Positions 1 to 8,426 of a stretch of 64,000 nt of DNA are shown piece after piece; the stretch's first letter is position 1; each line of letters starts with the position of its first letter. The stretch lies in contig CAJTCE010000009.1 of NCBI GenBank assembly GCA_910574745.1, positions 56,418 through 120,417 on the forward strand, read 5' to 3'. Below the pieces are notes generated by a model. That model did not search any database, had not been told where the DNA came from, and worked only from the letters and a program-made list of their open reading frames with translations. The position numbers were made by a program, and so were the translations under genes. The stretch is from Lachnospiraceae bacterium (GTDB lineage Bacteria; Bacillota; Clostridia; Lachnospirales; Lachnospiraceae).

Positions 1-221
1 TGGATAATATGACTGCACAGCTGTTCTATGTTTATCATAAGAATCCCCCATAAATATTACTGTATTTACACAAATTGCAAACGAAAGAAGCATACTTGCC
101 TGCACATTTGACCGCTATATTTTGTATATTTATTAAAACATTCTTGGGGACCGATGTCAATTTATGCCTTTTGTAAGTAAAAATTATTTTTACTGTTTTA
201 TCTATTTTTTCATATGACAAA

Positions 222-258
222 CCGGCGGAAAATGTACTTACATTCCCGCCGGCTTTGT
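222..258. terminator. Stem-loop, probable (bidirectional) terminator
   Basis: CCGGCGG (222-228) pairs with CCGCCGG (246-252), and an inner AATGTA/TACATT stem extends it. The plus side continues with CTTTGTTTTTAT, a fair U-tract. The minus side has only TTT. It lies directly after the HPr-like gene that ends at 274 on the minus strand, so it probably ends the sugar operon and may also stop transcripts entering from the left. Bases 1-221 show nothing else I can support. Confidence 0.6.
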
Positions 259-273
259 TTTTATCTTTGACAC

Positions 274-510
274 TCAATCCTTGACAATATACTTATCAAT
301 GGAATCCAGCTCTTCCTTTGTGGGATCCGAGAGCTCCAGCAACATTTTTTTGGATAGATCCAAACTGAATATGCCCATAATGGACTTTGCATCAACAACA
401 TATTTCCCTGATTGTAATTGGGCATCTCCATTAAAATGAGCCACAACGGAAACGAACTCCTTTACCGCTTCAATGCTTCCCAAATAAACCCATACCTGCA
501 TCTGTTTCAT
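274..510 (-). CDS. HPr-like small protein without the catalytic histidine
   Basis: 78 residues. The segment DAKSIMGIFSLDLS matches the region around Ser46 of the PTS phosphocarrier HPr (KSIMGIxSL), with the serine at residue 43. The N-terminal LHARPA segment that carries the phosphorylated His15 of HPr is absent, so phosphotransfer from enzyme I is unlikely. A regulatory role through the serine, as in Crh, is possible but is inference. Its start ATG overlaps the TGA of the GH32 gene (ATGA at 507-510), so the two are probably translationally coupled. A paralogue sits at 42003-42233 with the same core motif. It is the last gene of the sugar operon. Confidence 0.75.
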   Translation of the reverse strand: MKQMQVWVYLGSIEAVKEFVSVVAHFNGDAQLQSGKYVVDAKSIMGIFSLDLSKKMLLELSDPTKEELDSIDKYIVKD

Positions 511-1853
511 TCCTTTCCTGATTCAACCGTATAAATTTCCGGTTTCTCTTTACTATCAGTCCAAAGCTCTTTTTTCAACCCATAGACCGCATTGCTGATG
601 ACATATTCGCCATCGTTTACAAATACTTCCACCAGATTGTCATCCACATAAATGTCCACATGATATCCGTCTTTCAACTCAGGCGTCGCACACTGTGTCC
701 TGTAATCTCCACATTCCGCAAAAACCTCGCTTCTGTCCGTATGGATACAGCCGTCTTTCCTGGAAATCTTATAGCCTCCCACATCAATCGTTTCCTGTTC
801 ATGAAGGTCCATGCTGATACGGTATCCGCTTTCATGGGCTTCTCTTACTGCACTTATCCTTTGACTGTAGGCTTTTTTTACCTCAGGATGGGGACGGAAA
901 TAAATATGTCCCTTACATACCTCCACTACCCGGGGCAGGCTGTACATTCCAATCCATTTTCCTTCTACCGGCTTTGGCATCCTAAGCCATGCCACAACGA
1001 CTCTGTTGCCGTCCTTATCCACTGTGCTCTGGGGCGCATACAGATCCTGACCATAATCCAGATATTGATAGTCATCGGGTACGGTCATCTTGCAGCTTTC
1101 CTCTTCAAAGTCCACAAGAGTACAGATTGCCTGATTCTCATAGGCGCCCTTTTCTTTCAATATTCCCATGGGAGAAAAAATAAGCACTTTTTCGTTATCT
1201 ACTTCAAAATAATCCGGGCATTCCCACATCCAGCCAAAGCCCTCTTCTTTGGTCACACTGTTTTTATATTCCCAGTCCGTAAGATTTTCGCTCCGGTAAA
1301 TCAGCAGCTGCCCCTTCCGCTCTTTTGTCAGACTTCCCAAGACCATATACCAGGCGTCTTTCCCTCTCCATACTTTAGGATCCCTTGTATGGGTCTTATC
1401 TCCGATTTCCGGATTCTCAAGAGGAGGAATAATCACTTTTTTTTCTTTCGCGTTATCAAAATGAAACCCATCCTCCGAGCTGATCATAAGCTGTGCCGAT
1501 TCAAATTGATCATTTAAACAGACATGAATATCCTCGGGATTGGTTTCGTGAAAATGAACTCCCGTATAAAACAGATGCATACGTCCGTCCGCCTCCACGG
1601 CGCTTCCTGAAAAGCATCCGTTCTGGTCTGCATATTTGCTGGGAAAAAGGGCAATGCCCTTATGCTCCCATGTCAGTAAGTCATCGCTGACTGCATGCCC
1701 CCAGTGCATGGTTCCCCACCGGGGTTCGTAAGGGAAATACTGATAAAACAAATGATATTTTCCTTTGTAGTAAATAAATCCATTGGGATCATTGATCCAG
1801 TTATTCGGCGCTTTTAAATGTGATTTCTGCTTCATCCTGATTTTTAACTCCAT
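507..1853 (-). CDS. Glycoside hydrolase family 32 (sucrose-6-phosphate hydrolase / fructosidase)
   Basis: 448 residues, cytoplasmic because no signal peptide is seen. It carries the GH32 five-blade propeller signatures in order: NNWINDPNG with the nucleophile Asp at residue 22, TRDPK around residue 155 (transition-state Asp), and WECPDYF around residue 210 with the acid/base Glu. A C-terminal beta-sandwich follows. It should cleave beta-fructosides such as sucrose, sucrose phosphate or short fructo-oligosaccharides. Because the operon brings in a sugar by ABC transport rather than by PTS, an unphosphorylated fructoside is more likely (inference). An AGGAA ribosome binding site precedes ATG 1853. 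The gene is 99 bases downstream of the ATPase gene and its stop overlaps the HPr-like start. Confidence 0.9.
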   Translation of the reverse strand: MELKIRMKQKSHLKAPNNWINDPNGFIYYKGKYHLFYQYFPYEPRWGTMHWGHAVSDDLLTWEHKGIALFPSKYADQNGCFSGSAVEADGRMHLFYTGVHFHETNPEDIHVCLNDQFESAQLMISSEDGFHFDNAKEKKVIIPPLENPEIGDKTHTRDPKVWRGKDAWYMVLGSLTKERKGQLLIYRSENLTDWEYKNSVTKEEGFGWMWECPDYFEVDNEKVLIFSPMGILKEKGAYENQAICTLVDFEEESCKMTVPDDYQYLDYGQDLYAPQSTVDKDGNRVVVAWLRMPKPVEGKWIGMYSLPRVVEVCKGHIYFRPHPEVKKAYSQRISAVREAHESGYRISMDLHEQETIDVGGYKISRKDGCIHTDRSEVFAECGDYRTQCATPELKDGYHVDIYVDDNLVEVFVNDGEYVISNAVYGLKKELWTDSKEKPEIYTVESGKE

Positions 1854-1952
1854 TTCTGTTAATTCCTAAGAACTGCAAAGTGCCACAGAACTGCTCTCAT
1901 ATCCACTCTTAAAAAGGGTTCAGCCTCCCCCTATTCCTGCAGTCTTAAAAAT

Positions 1953-3053
1953 TTATTTTTCTAAAATATTTTCTTCTGTCTCTTTATCAAAGAAATGCAT
2001 CTTTGTGGGAGAAAATACAAATTCCAGTTTATCTCCCATCTGGCTGAGTTCATACTTGGAAACTCTTGCTACAGTCAGACTTCCTCCGTATGTAAAATAC
2101 AGATTGTTTTCATTTCCCATAACCTCTGTATTTTCCACAATAGCCTGCTGAACATTAGCCTTGTATAACTCACGGTTCTGCTCATCCACCTTGATATCCT
2201 CGCCGCGGATTCCCATAATCAGCTCTCCCTGATGGTCAGAAAGCCTTTCGGCAACAACATCGGGCAAGGTAATCTTTTTGCCATCCTCAAAGGTCATCTC
2301 TTCCCCTTTTACGGTTACGTTATAAAAATTCATCTGAGGAGAACCGATAAACCCTGCTACAAACTTGTTGATGGGATGCTCATATAAATCCATGGGCTTT
2401 CCTACCTGCTGCATCACGCCATCCTTCATAATAACGATTCGATCCGCCATAGTCATGGCTTCTACCTGGTCATGGGTTACATAGATGGTTGTGGTGCCAA
2501 GCTGTCTGTGAAGCTTGCTGATTTCGTTTCTCATGCTGACACGAAGCTTTGCGTCCAAATTGGATAAAGGCTCATCCATAAGGAATACCTTCTGGTTCTT
2601 TACAATGGCACGGCCTAACGCAACTCTCTGCCTCTGTCCGCCGGAAAGATTTTTGGGCTTTCTGTAACGATATTCCTCTAAACCCAAAATGTCAACTGCC
2701 CAATCCACTTTTTTCTTAATTTCCTCTGCGGGAACCTTCATGTTCTTCAATCCGTATCCGATATTTTTTTCAACGGTCATATGGGGATACAGGGCGTAGT
2801 TCTGGAATACCATGGCGATTCCCCTGTCCTTGGGAGCCGTTTCATTTACCCTTTTCCCATCAATATACAAGTCCCCGCCCGTAATTTCTTCAAAACCGGC
2901 TATCATACGGAGAGTTGTTGATTTGCCGCAGCCGGAAGGGCCGACAAATGCGATAAATTCTTTTTCTTCAATATTGAGGGTAAAATCGGTTACGGAATTT
3001 CTTTCGGCATTTTCATATTTTTTATTAATCTTTTTCAATTCTATAAAGCTCAT
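1953..3053 (-). CDS. Sugar ABC transporter ATPase (MsmK/UgpC/MalK type)
   Basis: 366 residues from ATG 3053, which has AAGGAAGGATGAG in front of it. A longer in-frame start at 3089 lies inside the permease gene and lacks a comparable site. All ABC ATPase motifs are present: Walker A GPSGCGKST near residue 40, Q-loop in VFQNYALYP, signature LSGGQRQRVALGRA, Walker B VFLMDEPLSN, and the H-loop in VTHDQVEAM. The C-terminal third is the regulatory TOBE/MOP-like region typical of the MalK/UgpC group. It energises the two permeases encoded just upstream. In Firmicutes such ATPases are often shared among several sugar importers, but this one sits within its own operon. Confidence 0.93.
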   Translation of the reverse strand: MSFIELKKINKKYENAERNSVTDFTLNIEEKEFIAFVGPSGCGKSTTLRMIAGFEEITGGDLYIDGKRVNETAPKDRGIAMVFQNYALYPHMTVEKNIGYGLKNMKVPAEEIKKKVDWAVDILGLEEYRYRKPKNLSGGQRQRVALGRAIVKNQKVFLMDEPLSNLDAKLRVSMRNEISKLHRQLGTTTIYVTHDQVEAMTMADRIVIMKDGVMQQVGKPMDLYEHPINKFVAGFIGSPQMNFYNVTVKGEEMTFEDGKKITLPDVVAERLSDHQGELIMGIRGEDIKVDEQNRELYKANVQQAIVENTEVMGNENNLYFTYGGSLTVARVSKYELSQMGDKLEFVFSPTKMHFFDKETEENILEK

Positions 3054-3057
3054 AATC

Positions 3058-3909
3058 TCATCCTTCCTTTGAACCTGTTGAGGTAACACCTTCTACAATC
3101 TGTTTTGAGAACAACGAATAAATGATAATAACAGGAATGGTAATCAATGTAATGACCGCCAGGGTCTGCCCCATTGTGGTATTATCGTTGGAGGTAATGG
3201 AGTTTAAACCAATCTGCGCCGTCAAAAGATCGCTGGAGGTAAATACCAGTGAGGGCCAGAGGTAATCATTCCATACATTCAAAAATGTAAATACGCTGAC
3301 GGTTGCCACAACCGTTTTTGACATGGGCAGTACCATGGTAAAAAAGTATTTCAGGGGGCCGCAGAAGTCAAGCTGCGCCGCTTCATAAACATCATCCGGC
3401 AGACTGATGAATACCTGCCTGAAAAGGAAAATGTTGAAAGGATTCACGATCATGGGCAGAATGTAGCCGATCACGGTATTTAAAAGCCCCACCTTGGCAA
3501 TCATCAGAAAATGAATGGTCAAAATCGTTTCCATCGGCACAATCTGTAACAGCAGGATGATCAGCACCCATCTTTCCCGGAAAGGAAACTTAATCTTAGC
3601 CAGGGCATATCCTGCAAGCCCGTTTACAATGATTCCTAAAACGATTAGGATAGCTGCATAAAACAGGGTATTTACCATGTATTTCAAAAATTTAGTATCC
3701 GTCAGGATGGTAATATAGTTGTCAAAGAAGTTTCCGCTTAGGGCAGGAGGTATAAATGCCTTTATGGTATTCATATCCGCTGTAATAGCCGCATCCCCTT
3801 TAAAGGAATTGGCAAGCATCCAGATTACCGGAAACAGGAAAAACAAGGATGCTATTAAAAGGATGATAACTAAAATCCAGTTAGCCGTTTTTTGCTTTTT
3901 TGTTAACAT
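3058..3909 (-). CDS. Carbohydrate ABC transporter permease, MalG family
   Basis: 283 residues with six predicted membrane segments. The first is at residues 10-30. The coupling helix is the EAA-type motif YEAAQLDFCG near residue 190, which docks onto the ATPase. AAGGAGG precedes ATG 3909. The first 29 bases overlap the end of the other permease gene, so translation is probably coupled. It forms the membrane channel together with the 3881-4786 product. The substrate cannot be read from the sequence; the GH32 neighbour suggests a fructoside. Confidence 0.92.
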   Translation of the reverse strand: MLTKKQKTANWILVIILLIASLFFLFPVIWMLANSFKGDAAITADMNTIKAFIPPALSGNFFDNYITILTDTKFLKYMVNTLFYAAILIVLGIIVNGLAGYALAKIKFPFRERWVLIILLLQIVPMETILTIHFLMIAKVGLLNTVIGYILPMIVNPFNIFLFRQVFISLPDDVYEAAQLDFCGPLKYFFTMVLPMSKTVVATVSVFTFLNVWNDYLWPSLVFTSSDLLTAQIGLNSITSNDNTTMGQTLAVITLITIPVIIIYSLFSKQIVEGVTSTGSKEG

Positions 3910-4786
3910 GTTTATCCTCCTTGTCTCTCGTTAAGATTGATTGGATCACGGTCAGAATCATAACAAAGATTGCAAATACTATCGCCATGGTAGATGCAAT
4001 ACCGATCTCCCAGTTTACGGTACCTGTTTCATAAATATTGTAGACCATGGTATAGGTGGAATGGGATGGTCCGCCGCCCGTCATAACCATTGGCTGTACA
4101 ATCATACGGAACGCTCCGATTGTAACTGTAATGAATACAAATACACAAAGGGGCTTCAATTCGGGTAAGGTAATATCCTTAAATTTCTGCCAGGAGCTTG
4201 CATGATCCATCTCCGCCGCTTCATAGAGCGCCGGGTTAATGGCCTGAAGTCCTCCCAAAAAGATGATCATCTGATAGCCTACTCCCTGCCACACACTCAT
4301 AAGAGCGATGGACGGCAGCGCCTGGCTTGCGCTGTGGATAAAGGGCTGTGCATTGATTCCCAGATTCCCTAAAATTGTATTCAAAATACCTTCCGGGCTG
4401 TAAATCTGCATCCAGAGAGTTGATACGACCGCCAGCGACATAACCACCGGAACAAAGAATGCCACTTTAAAATATTTCTTGCAGTGGGTAACCTTATTAA
4501 TTAAAAGAGCCAGCCCCAGTGCACCCAGTCCCTGACACGGCAAAATGATCAAAACGAATTTTACCGTATTAAAGAAGGACTGTAAGAACAATTCATCTTT
4601 AAACAATTTTCCGTAGTTTTCAAATCCTACGAAGTGTGTAAGGTTCGGACTTAAGGCAAAATAATCGGTAAAGCTGAACACCAGCGTCAGAATCATGGGA
4701 ATGAATAAAAATATGGTAAGCAGCACCAGCGCCGGTCCGAAAAACGCCATTCCCATGATTGTATTTGATTTTTTCTTCTTCATCAT
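3881..4786 (-). CDS. Carbohydrate ABC transporter permease, MalF/UgpA family
   Basis: 301 residues, six predicted membrane segments, no long MalF-type periplasmic loop. The EAA motif YEAAEMDHASSW is near residue 195. Its ATG overlaps the stop of the binding-protein gene (ATGA at 4783-4786). It is the first permease of the importer and pairs with the MalG-type partner downstream. The lysine-rich N-terminus MMKKKKSN is cytoplasmic. Confidence 0.92.
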   Translation of the reverse strand: MMKKKKSNTIMGMAFFGPALVLLTIFLFIPMILTLVFSFTDYFALSPNLTHFVGFENYGKLFKDELFLQSFFNTVKFVLIILPCQGLGALGLALLINKVTHCKKYFKVAFFVPVVMSLAVVSTLWMQIYSPEGILNTILGNLGINAQPFIHSASQALPSIALMSVWQGVGYQMIIFLGGLQAINPALYEAAEMDHASSWQKFKDITLPELKPLCVFVFITVTIGAFRMIVQPMVMTGGGPSHSTYTMVYNIYETGTVNWEIGIASTMAIVFAIFVMILTVIQSILTRDKEDKHVNKKAKNG

Positions 4787-6105
4787 TCTCTCACATAACG
4801 TTCTAATTTCGCGTTAATCCTTTCTACAGATTTATCCAATGCACTTTTTGTTTCCATTCCCCCAAGGGCGATATCTTCCAAGGCCTGCTGGAAGGATGTG
4901 CTTACCTGCGGATAAACAGGCGTTTTCGGTCTGGGATGACCGTAAGTACTCAATTGGTTGTATAATGCGTTATAGTTTTCATCAGTCCGGAAAATTTCTA
5001 TCTGCTCAAATGCCCCATAAGTAGAAGGCAGGTTCTTGGTAAGATTCCAGATATATACGCCGCTTTCCACACCGCTCATCCATTTGACCAGCTCTGTTGC
5101 GCCTTCCAGATGTTCAGTATTGGCAGACGCCGCATAAGCCCATGAGCCTGTAGGGGTATATCTTCCTCCGTCCCAGTTGTCGCTGACAACATAAGGCGCT
5201 ACGCCTAAGTTGATATCGGGATAGCTGGTATAAATGGTATTTACTTCCCATGCTCCGTCAAATTTAAATGCCGCCCTTCCGCTTTCAAACAAAAACTCGA
5301 TGGGTGTAGCAGACATATAGCCGTTATCTACAATGGTCTTGAAATATTCCATTGTCTCTGCATTGGCGTCGGAGTTAAAATATCCGTCTACGGTAAGTCC
5401 GTCGTCGCTTACTAAGTCGCCGCCGTTAGACCAGATAAAGGGGGCGTAATAGTAAATGCTGGCTTCTCCTACCGGGAAGGTCATATCCAATGCATAGCCG
5501 TTTTTTTCTGCCATGATGGGTTTTAACTGCTCCAGTATTTCCAGAAATTCCGACCAAGTCCAAGGGTGGTCCGCATCGGGTACTTCAATTCCCGCTTCTT
5601 CTAAGATGTCCTTGTTGTAGTACATCCCCACACTGGATTCCAGAACGCCTAAAGCATACAGTTTTCCGTCATAGGTTCCCTGTTCGATAATGGATTCCAG
5701 ATAAACCGCCTTTTCTTCTTCCGGAATTTCAGCTAAAGGCTGGATAATCCCGTTTGCCGCATAGGCGGATACATTGGGTCCGTCTACTGTCAGTACATCC
5801 GGCAGTCCTCCCGACATGACCGAAGCATTTACCTTGTCGGAATAACCGCCGCCGCTGTCATTTCTCGGGATAAATTCAATGTCGGCAAAATAAACTCCGT
5901 CATACGCCTCATTGAATCCTTCTACCGACTTCTTGTAGGCTTCCCCTTCCGGCGTGTCCTCAATGGTATGTACCCATAAAGAAAGATAGGTTTCTCCTTC
6001 GTCATAGCCCTCCACATCTCCGGGCGAGACCTTTTTTCCCTGGCAGCCTGTCAGAAAGCCCATGACAAGCAGCAAAATGAGGGATTTCAAAATTATCTTT
6101 TTCAT
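4783..6105 (-). CDS. Extracellular sugar-binding lipoprotein of the ABC importer
   Basis: 440 residues. The signal peptide MKKIILKSLILLLVMGF ends in the lipobox LTGC, with the acylated cysteine at residue 21, so the mature protein is anchored outside the membrane. The rest has the length and character of family 1 solute-binding proteins, including a tryptophan-rich stretch (DHPWTWSEF) of the kind that stacks on sugars. GGAGG lies 13-17 bases before ATG 6105. It is the first gene of the six-gene sugar operon and is transcribed from the promoter at 6197-6228, whose start region is covered by a perfect palindrome. Confidence 0.93.
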   Translation of the reverse strand: MKKIILKSLILLLVMGFLTGCQGKKVSPGDVEGYDEGETYLSLWVHTIEDTPEGEAYKKSVEGFNEAYDGVYFADIEFIPRNDSGGGYSDKVNASVMSGGLPDVLTVDGPNVSAYAANGIIQPLAEIPEEEKAVYLESIIEQGTYDGKLYALGVLESSVGMYYNKDILEEAGIEVPDADHPWTWSEFLEILEQLKPIMAEKNGYALDMTFPVGEASIYYYAPFIWSNGGDLVSDDGLTVDGYFNSDANAETMEYFKTIVDNGYMSATPIEFLFESGRAAFKFDGAWEVNTIYTSYPDINLGVAPYVVSDNWDGGRYTPTGSWAYAASANTEHLEGATELVKWMSGVESGVYIWNLTKNLPSTYGAFEQIEIFRTDENYNALYNQLSTYGHPRPKTPVYPQVSTSFQQALEDIALGGMETKSALDKSVERINAKLERYVRE

Positions 6106-6172
6106 TTCTTCCTCTTTTCCTCCTTTATCTTTTCTTTTTTATAACCTTATAATCCCGCTTCTTTGTAACCGG

Positions 6173-6192
6173 TAAAGTAACCGGTTACTTTA
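6173..6192. promoter_or_regulatory. LacI-type operator over the sugar operon start
   Basis: TAAAGTAACCGGTTACTTTA is a perfect 20-base palindrome centred on CCGG. It lies just downstream of the -10 of the minus-strand promoter, where a bound repressor would block initiation. A further half-copy, GTAACCGG, lies beside it at 6165-6172. LacI-family operators are palindromes with a central CG, and the divergent gene encodes such a regulator. Confidence 0.82.
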
Positions 6193-6196
6193 TGAT

Positions 6197-6228
6197 ATTA
6201 TAGTAGCATCTAAAATATGCACCGTCAA
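6197..6228 (-). promoter_or_regulatory. Promoter of the sugar transport operon
   Basis: On the minus strand TTGACG (6228-6223) is followed after 17 bases by TACTAT (6205-6200). A TATAAT (6202-6197) lies at 20 bases spacing. Either gives a transcript beginning close to the palindromic operator, with a leader of about 80-90 bases before ATG 6105. Confidence 0.65.
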
Positions 6229-6292
6229 CGGTATTTTTTATTTTCATTACTTTTTTACGAATACCGTACGATTCATTTGTGAAATCTGTACA

Positions 6293-6394
6293 AAACCGGT
6301 TACTTAACCAGTTACTTGTTGTTTTCATTTTTATTTTTTGTTATACTGTTAAGAAGAATTGGTACACCCTTTAAGGTTATGGAAAACCGGTTTT
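6293..6394. promoter_or_regulatory. Additional CCGG/CCAG operator copies
   Basis: AAAACCGGTTACTT (6292-6305) and TTAACCAGTTAC (6304-6315) lie end to end. A further palindrome, AAAACCGGTTTT, is at 6383-6394. They share the AACCGGTT core of the 6173-6192 operator. The first pair abuts the likely lacI promoter and the last is downstream of it, as expected for autoregulation or DNA looping (inference). Confidence 0.65.
6319..6347 (+). promoter_or_regulatory. Possible promoter of the LacI-family gene
   Basis: TTGTTT (6319-6324), 17-base spacer, TATACT (6342-6347). The -35 is weak. A second TATACT at 6435-6440 near TTGACT (6424-6429) has wrong spacing, so the assignment is uncertain. Confidence 0.4.
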
Positions 6395-6482
6395 TCATAA
6401 CACATTTTTCATGATACATTCTCTTGACTAACGGTATACTTTAAACTGTGAGTGACAGGTATTATTTAATGAGGAAATAGAA

Positions 6483-7508
6483 ATGGCAAAAAAAAGCGTA
6501 ACCTTTAATGATATTGCAAGATATACAAATTTTTCAAAAACCACGATTTCCCGATATTTCAACAATCCGGATTCCCTGACTTTGGAAAACCAGCAAAAAA
6601 TAGCGGACGCCCTTGTTGCCCTGAATTACCAGGAAAACAAAGTTGCCCGTATTCTGGCAAACGGTAAAACCGAATTTGTGGGCATCATCATTCCGAATTT
6701 GTATCATCACTATTATTCCCAGATGCTAACTGAAATTTTATCTTCCTACGAAGCCTTCGGTTATAAATTTCTTGTATTTGTGGGAAATGATAATGAAGAT
6801 GTGGAAAGGCAATATATCCAGGAACTGCTTGCTTATAAAATTGAAGGAATGATCATTTTGAGCGATACCATTTCTTCCAAGGAGCTGGCGTCTTATAATC
6901 TTCCCATTGTTACCATTGAACGGGAGGATGAATATACCTGCAGCGTAAATTCCGACAACTATATGGGCGGTATCCAAGCCACAAGCCTGCTGTGTAAAAG
7001 CGGTTGTGATATTCTTCTGCATATTAATTCCGATATTTCTCCCAATGTTCCTGCTTACGGACGAATTCAAGGGTTTCTTGATGTCTGCAAGGAACATCGG
7101 ATAGCGCATGAGCTGATCTTGAAGAATCTGGGAAGTACCTATGAAGAGCATGTCCTTCATCTTTCAGAAATTTTAGAATCCTTGGAAAAAAAATATGCCG
7201 GAAGAAAAAAAGGCATCTTTATTTCCAACGACACTGCTGCCAATGTCATGCTGAATCTTTTAATTAAAAAATATGGGACTCTGCCGGACGACTACCGACT
7301 GATTGGATATGACGGCTCCCCTGTCTCAAAATCTGCCATTATTCCCATCAGTACCGTAGGACAGCAGATTGAAAAAATAGCATATGAAACCATGGAGCTT
7401 TTAGTAATGCAGATGGATGAGCGCAAAAAGAGAAAACCCGTTTTGCTGGATGTGCCTATTCATAAGGTGGTTACTCCCGTTTTGCTTCGGCGGGAAACCA
7501 CGTCTTAA
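6483..7508 (+). CDS. LacI-family transcriptional regulator of the sugar operon
   Basis: 341 residues. The N-terminal LacI helix-turn-helix spans about residues 5-26 (FNDIARYTNFSKTTISRYFN), followed by the hinge helix (VARILANGKT) and a periplasmic-binding-protein-like sugar domain starting at VGIIIPN. GAGGAAATAGAA precedes the ATG. It is divergent from the sugar ABC/GH32 operon across a 377-base region holding at least four CCGG-type operator copies, so it most likely represses that operon and itself until an inducer sugar binds. The inducer is unknown. Confidence 0.9.
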   Translation: MAKKSVTFNDIARYTNFSKTTISRYFNNPDSLTLENQQKIADALVALNYQENKVARILANGKTEFVGIIIPNLYHHYYSQMLTEILSSYEAFGYKFLVFVGNDNEDVERQYIQELLAYKIEGMIILSDTISSKELASYNLPIVTIEREDEYTCSVNSDNYMGGIQATSLLCKSGCDILLHINSDISPNVPAYGRIQGFLDVCKEHRIAHELILKNLGSTYEEHVLHLSEILESLEKKYAGRKKGIFISNDTAANVMLNLLIKKYGTLPDDYRLIGYDGSPVSKSAIIPISTVGQQIEKIAYETMELLVMQMDERKKRKPVLLDVPIHKVVTPVLLRRETTS

Positions 7509-7703
7509 GGGGTCTTGGCAGATAAACGGCTTATATGCTGTTGGCACTGTAGACTGATCCTCATACAACTGAATCTGATTTCCAAATCTTCCACACCTTA
7601 AAAACCCCTGCTTTTAAATTATTCTGCGGATTTTAAAAGCATTGATTACTCCTCATCTTATTCAGGAAACCAGACATATTTTTTCTCCTTTACCATTCGG
7701 TCT

Positions 7704-8426
7704 CTATTGCATTCCAAACTTTTCCCGCATGGCAATGAGCCTTTCAATCTGCTCATCCGTCAAAATATTCCGCTTGCCGATTATCTTTTCCGTAAGCATC
7801 AGAAGATTGGCGTAATATTCCATGGATTCCAGACGGTAATATGCTCTGTAAGCATCCCCTGCCCAGGTAACCGCGCCGTGGTTTGCAAGCAGTAACCCAC
7901 TGTGGGTACGGCAATAAGGTGCAATGACCTCCGGCACTTCCTCGGAACCCAGCTCCGCATAAGGCGCCACCGGCACATTTCCAAGGGTAATGACTGCTTC
8001 CGCCAGTATAGGAGTATCCAAAGGAATCCCCGCAATGGCAAAACAGGTACAGATGGGCGGATGGGCATGGCAAACGGATTTGATCTTTGGATTTTCTTTA
8101 TAAGCCCGCAAATGCATTTTAAGCTCTGAAGAAGGCTTATAAGTTCCCTCAAGTATATTGCCGTCCAAGTCCACCTTAACCAGCATTTTCTTTTTCATAA
8201 AGCCCTTGGAAACCCCCGTAGGCGTTGCCCAGACCTCGTTATCCCCCGTTTTTATGGAAATATTGCCGTCATTGGCCGCTACGAAATTTTTCACATACAT
8301 TCTTTGTCCGATATCGATAATCGCTTTTTTGGCGTCCTTCTCTGACATATAGACAGTCTGCTTTATATCTTTCTGGTTTTCTTCATTTTTTATCAGCTTC
8401 TTTTTGGCTTTTTCGCCTCTCTTCAC
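7704..8426 (-). CDS. Class II aldolase/adducin family protein (fuculose-phosphate aldolase type)
   Basis: 240 residues. The zinc-binding pattern is visible: VCHAHPP (two His near residue 120) and [10 protein letters not shown] (third His near residue 185). Family members split phosphorylated ketoses into dihydroxyacetone phosphate and an aldehyde. The start is GTG 8426: its GTGA overlaps the mtnA stop and AGGGGGAG lies in front. An internal ATG at 8348 lacks a ribosome binding site. The unit with an MtnA-type isomerase points to salvage of 5-deoxyribose or 5-methylthioribose phosphate to DHAP rather than fucose use. Substrate assignment is inference from context. Confidence 0.82.
   Translation of the reverse strand: MKRGEKAKKKLIKNEENQKDIKQTVYMSEKDAKKAIIDIGQRMYVKNFVAANDGNISIKTGDNEVWATPTGVSKGFMKKKMLVKVDLDGNILEGTYKPSSELKMHLRAYKENPKIKSVCHAHPPICTCFAIAGIPLDTPILAEAVITLGNVPVAPYAELGSEEVPEVIAPYCRTHSGLLLANHGAVTWAGDAYRAYYRLESMEYYANLLMLTEKIIGKRNILTDEQIERLIAMREKFGMQ

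Noticed and set aside
35..277. 80-residue minus-strand ORF at the left edge
   Set aside because: It contains the terminator hairpin at 222-252, has no ribosome binding site and shows no protein-like pattern.
660..1517. 285-residue plus-strand ORF
   Set aside because: It lies fully antisense to the GH32 gene, whose catalytic motifs are clear; Cys/Phe/His-rich shadow composition.
6424..6440. TTGACT ... TATACT just before lacI as a promoter
   Set aside because: Only 5 bases lie between the two boxes, so they cannot form one promoter.
7610..7640. AT-rich hairpin GCTTTTAAA/TTTAAAAGC between lacI and the aldolase gene
   Set aside because: A 13-base loop, no G+C-rich stem and no U-tract; too weak to call a terminator. 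I see nothing else in 7509-7703.
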